NCBI RefSeq assembly: GCF_002917095.1
Contig: NZ_PQGA01000010.1
Span: 1 to 64,000 of the forward strand
Direction of reading: 5' to 3'
DNA from: Paraburkholderia eburnea
GTDB taxonomy: Bacteria; Pseudomonadota; Gammaproteobacteria; Burkholderiales; Burkholderiaceae
DNA length: 64,000 bases
Both the position numbers and the translations under genes were made by a program. The notes under the pieces were generated by a model that made no database searches, was not told where the DNA came from, and worked only from the letters and a program-made list of their open reading frames with translations. This document shows, one piece after another, positions 61,475-64,000 of the stretch. Position 1 is the stretch's first letter. Every line of letters starts with the position of its first letter.

Positions 61475-62641
61475 ATGCAGTCGGTTTGGCGTTGGATGAG
61501 CGCGGCCTGTGCCGCGACGGGGATGCTTGCCGCAACGGCAGGCGTGGCGCACGCAGACGTGAAGATTGGCGTGACGCTGTCCGCCACTGGCCCCGCGGCT
61601 TCGCTGGGCATTCCGGAAAAGAACACGGTCGCGCTGCTGCCGAAGGAAATTGCGGGGCAGAAGGTCGATTACCTCGTCCTCGACGACGCCACCGATTCCA
61701 CCCAGGCCGTGAAGAACGCGCGCAAGCTCACGAGCGAAGATCACGTGGACGCGCTGTTGGGCTCGACCGTCGTGCCGAATTCGCTGGCGATGATCGACGT
61801 CGCCGCAGAAACCTCCACGCCGATGATTTCGATGGCCGCCGCCGCCTCGATCGTCGAGCCGATGGATGCAAAGCGCGCATGGGTCTTCAAGACGCCGCAG
61901 AACGATCAGTTGATGGCGGGCGCGATCGCGCGGCACATGGCCGCGCATGGCGTGAAGACGGTGGCCTTCATCGGTTTCGCGGATGCCTACGGCGAGAGCT
62001 GGTACAAGGCGTTCAGCGCGGCCGCGGCGAACCAGGGCATCAAGGTCGTCGCCAACGAGCGCTTCGCGCGTAACGACGCGTCGGTCACGGGCCAGGTGCT
62101 CAAGATGATCTCGCAGCATCCGGACGCCGTGTTGATCGCGGGCGCCGGCACGCCCGCCGCGCTGCCTCAAAAGACGCTCAAGGAGCGCGGCTACGCCGGC
62201 AAGTACTATCAGACCCACGGCGTCGCCAACAACGATTTCCTGCGCGTGTGCGGCAAGGATTGCGAGGGCACGTATCTGCCCGCCGGGCCGCTGCTCGTCG
62301 CCGATCAATTGCCCGACTCGAATCCCGTGAAGCAATCGGCGCTTGCCTACAAGGCCACCTATGAGAAGGCGTATGGCGCCGGCTCCATCTCCACCTTTGG
62401 CGGCCATGCGTGGGATGCGGGCCTGTTGCTCCAGCATGCGATTCCCGTTGCGCTCAAGGCCGGGCAACCGGGCACCCAGGCATTTCGCGAGGCGCTGCGC
62501 AAGGCGCTCGAAGCCACGCATGATGTGGCCGGCGCGCACGGCATCTTCAATATGAGCGCGACCGATCATGCGGGCCTCGATCAGCGGGCGCGCGTGATGG
62601 TGCAGATCGTCGGCGGCAAGTGGAAGCTGGCTGGCGATTGA
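61475..62641 (+). CDS. ABC transporter substrate-binding protein (paralogue A)
   Basis: 388 residues with signal peptide (MQSVWRWMSAACAATGMLAATAGVAHA). Mature domain DVKIGVTLSATGPAASLGIPEKN, a Peripla_BP_6-type leucine-binding fold. GTFLP-type pair VCGKDCEG may form a disulfide. ATG at 61475 follows GGAG; ATG at 61457 is possible. It is closely similar to the next gene but differs from the LivGF-associated protein at 57559. Has its own terminator. Confidence 0.92.
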   Translation: MQSVWRWMSAACAATGMLAATAGVAHADVKIGVTLSATGPAASLGIPEKNTVALLPKEIAGQKVDYLVLDDATDSTQAVKNARKLTSEDHVDALLGSTVVPNSLAMIDVAAETSTPMISMAAAASIVEPMDAKRAWVFKTPQNDQLMAGAIARHMAAHGVKTVAFIGFADAYGESWYKAFSAAAANQGIKVVANERFARNDASVTGQVLKMISQHPDAVLIAGAGTPAALPQKTLKERGYAGKYYQTHGVANNDFLRVCGKDCEGTYLPAGPLLVADQLPDSNPVKQSALAYKATYEKAYGAGSISTFGGHAWDAGLLLQHAIPVALKAGQPGTQAFREALRKALEATHDVAGAHGIFNMSATDHAGLDQRARVMVQIVGGKWKLAGD

Positions 62642-62972
62642 GTTTCACGAGGAACGCACACGCATCGCACTCGACATACAAAGGCACGCTCCCTGGGACG
62701 TGCCTTTTTTGTTGCTGTCGCAACGATGCATCGAGCGGCGCGCCAGGCAGAGCAGGGCAGTAGGGCAGCAGTCGAAGCAGTCGGGCAGCAGCATCGCGAG
62801 CGGATCGCGCGGCGGCTTGTGCGGTGCCGCAGGCAGGGAAAACCATGCATCACACGCGCGTTTCCCGTTACTACACTCAAAGGCCGACGCGGCGGCGAGC
62901 ACGTTGCGACACATCGCGGCACGACGTCGGCACAACAAATCGGCACGCAGACGAAGCGTTTGGAGACGCGCA
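62642..62972. other. Intergenic region between duplicated binding-protein genes
   Basis: Contains the terminator and, at about 62745-62800, several GGGCAG/GCAG short repeats. No gene. The promoter of the next gene is probably near 62860. Confidence 0.5.
62681..62710 (+). terminator. Rho-independent terminator
   Basis: AAGGCACG (62681-62688), loop, CGTGCCTT (62699-62706), T run to 62710. Confidence 0.88.
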
Positions 62973-64000
62973 ATGAAAACGAAGTTGGCGATGAAGAAGT
63001 GGTCGAAGCAGTTGTCCCTGAGCGTGCTCAATGCCTCGCTCGCAGCGGCATTGATGAGCGTGGCAGGCGTGGCTGCGGCGCAGGTGAAGATCGGCGTGAC
63101 GCTTTCGGCGACGGGGCCGGCGGCGTCGCTCGGCATTCCGGAGAAGAACACGATCGCGCTGCTGCCCAAGGAGATCGGCGGCAAGAGCGTGCAGTACATC
63201 GTGCTCGACGACGCGTCGGACACCAGCAAGGCCGTGCAGAACACCCACAAGCTGATCGACGAGGATCACGTCGATGCGATCATCGGGTCGTCGGTCACGC
63301 CGAACTCGCTGGCGATGCTCGATGTCGTCGCGCAGGGCAAGACGCCGATGATCTCGCTCGCCGCGTCGGCCGCGATCGTGCAGCCGGTGGACGACAAGCG
63401 TAAATGGGCGTTCAAGCCGCCGCAGAACGACAGCCTGATGGCTGACGCCATCGCGGGCTACATGGAGAAGCACGGCGTGAAGACCGTGGGCTTCATCGGT
63501 TTCACGGATGCCTATGGCGATAGCTGGCTCAGGGAATTCACCGCAGCGGCGACGAAGCACAATCTGAAGATCGTCGCGAACGAGCGCTATAACCGCACGG
63601 ATTCGTCGGTGACGGGGCAGGCGCTCAAGCTGATGTCGGCGAACCCGGACGCGGTGCTGATCGCCGGTTCCGGCACGCCTTCGGCGCTGCCCGCGACCAC
63701 GCTCAAGGATCGCGGCTACAAGGGCAAGATCTATCAGACGCACGGCGTCGCCAACAACGATTTCCTGCGGGTGTGCGGCAAGGACTGCGAGGGCGAACTG
63801 CTGCCCGCCGGCCCGATTCTCGTCGCCGACCAACTGCCCGATTCGAACCCGGTGAAGAAGTCGGCGCTCGCCTATAAGGCGGCCTACGAGAAGGCCTATG
63901 GCGCGGGCACGGTCGCGACCTTCGGCGGCCACGCCTGGGACGCGGGCCAGATGCTCCAGCGTGCGATTCCCGCCGCGCTCAAGACGGCGCAACCGGGCAC
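62973..64000 (+). CDS. ABC transporter substrate-binding protein (paralogue B), partial
   Basis: 342 codons are present; the gene runs off the window end. Signal peptide MKTKLAMKKWSKQLSLSVLNASLAAALMSVAGVAAAQ, then VKIGVTLSATGPAASLGIPEKNT, nearly the same as paralogue A, including VCGKDCEGELLPAGP. GGAG precedes ATG at 62973. Probably a tandem duplication with diverged ligand range. Expected to be about 380 residues. Confidence 0.9.
   Translation, partial: MKTKLAMKKWSKQLSLSVLNASLAAALMSVAGVAAAQVKIGVTLSATGPAASLGIPEKNTIALLPKEIGGKSVQYIVLDDASDTSKAVQNTHKLIDEDHVDAIIGSSVTPNSLAMLDVVAQGKTPMISLAASAAIVQPVDDKRKWAFKPPQNDSLMADAIAGYMEKHGVKTVGFIGFTDAYGDSWLREFTAAATKHNLKIVANERYNRTDSSVTGQALKLMSANPDAVLIAGSGTPSALPATTLKDRGYKGKIYQTHGVANNDFLRVCGKDCEGELLPAGPILVADQLPDSNPVKKSALAYKAAYEKAYGAGTVATFGGHAWDAGQMLQRAIPAALKTAQPG

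Noticed and set aside
1..64000. CRISPR array, rRNA or prophage
   Set aside because: No regularly spaced repeats, rRNA-like segments or phage structural genes were found in the window.

Overview
The window reads as a high-GC beta-proteobacterial chromosome, most likely Burkholderia sensu lato (Burkholderia, Paraburkholderia or Caballeronia). The reasons are strongly GC-biased third codon positions, a DUF3717 protein, a 92-residue HU protein of beta-proteobacterial type, a gspDEF/C/GHIJKLMN type II secretion locus, and many small exported proteins of the kind common in this group. Only a few stretches look foreign: an IS3-family transposase tail at the left edge, and a lower-GC toxin-antitoxin-like pair at 2.6-3.7 kb.

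Layout. 0-5 kb: IS3 remnant, a CI/XRE-type regulator with a palindromic operator, mnmE (tRNA modification), a VapBC45-like DUF433/PIN pair and small proteins. 5-9.6 kb: an HtrA-like serine protease, three small envelope proteins, a LysE-type exporter, a YaeQ protein and a VOC protein. 9.6-14 kb: a candidate small RNA with repeated anti-Shine-Dalgarno motifs, the ada-alkA alkylation-repair operon, and gshA. 14-20.4 kb: two lipoproteins, then a marR-emrB efflux unit and an outer-membrane efflux factor, with no membrane-fusion gene beside them. 20.5-33.2 kb: a complete type II secretion locus (gspN to gspD on the minus strand, gspC inverted) with a lytic transglycosylase beside gspD.

33.3-45.4 kb: a COG0523 metallochaperone, HU, mnmC, and a 1-kb gene-free stretch holding DnaA boxes and a structured-RNA candidate. 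Then come a KefB-like antiporter with a YbdK carboxylate-amine ligase, a second DnaA-box site, a MarR regulator with a cysteine cluster, an amidotransferase, an old-yellow-enzyme reductase and a SET-domain methyltransferase. 45.5-52.1 kb: a TctDE-like two-component system, phhAB (phenylalanine hydroxylation) with a divergent Lrp-type regulator, a CYTH protein and a LysR regulator. 52.2-64 kb: mmsA and a GMC dehydrogenase whose arrangement matches the 3-hydroxypropionate degradation cluster, then a branched-chain-amino-acid-type ABC transporter (livG, livF, binding protein, livH, livM) and two further tandemly duplicated binding proteins, the last cut by the window end.

Several genes form working sets. 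Ada and AlkA repair alkylated DNA. GspC-N build the type II secretion machine. PhhA and PhhB make tyrosine and recycle the pterin cofactor. The GMC enzyme and MmsA would turn 3-hydroxypropionate into acetyl-CoA. The most unusual signals are non-coding: the 60-nt anti-SD RNA candidate near 9.7 kb, two other terminator-ended structured RNAs near 37.9 and 61.0 kb, and the two DnaA-box sites.
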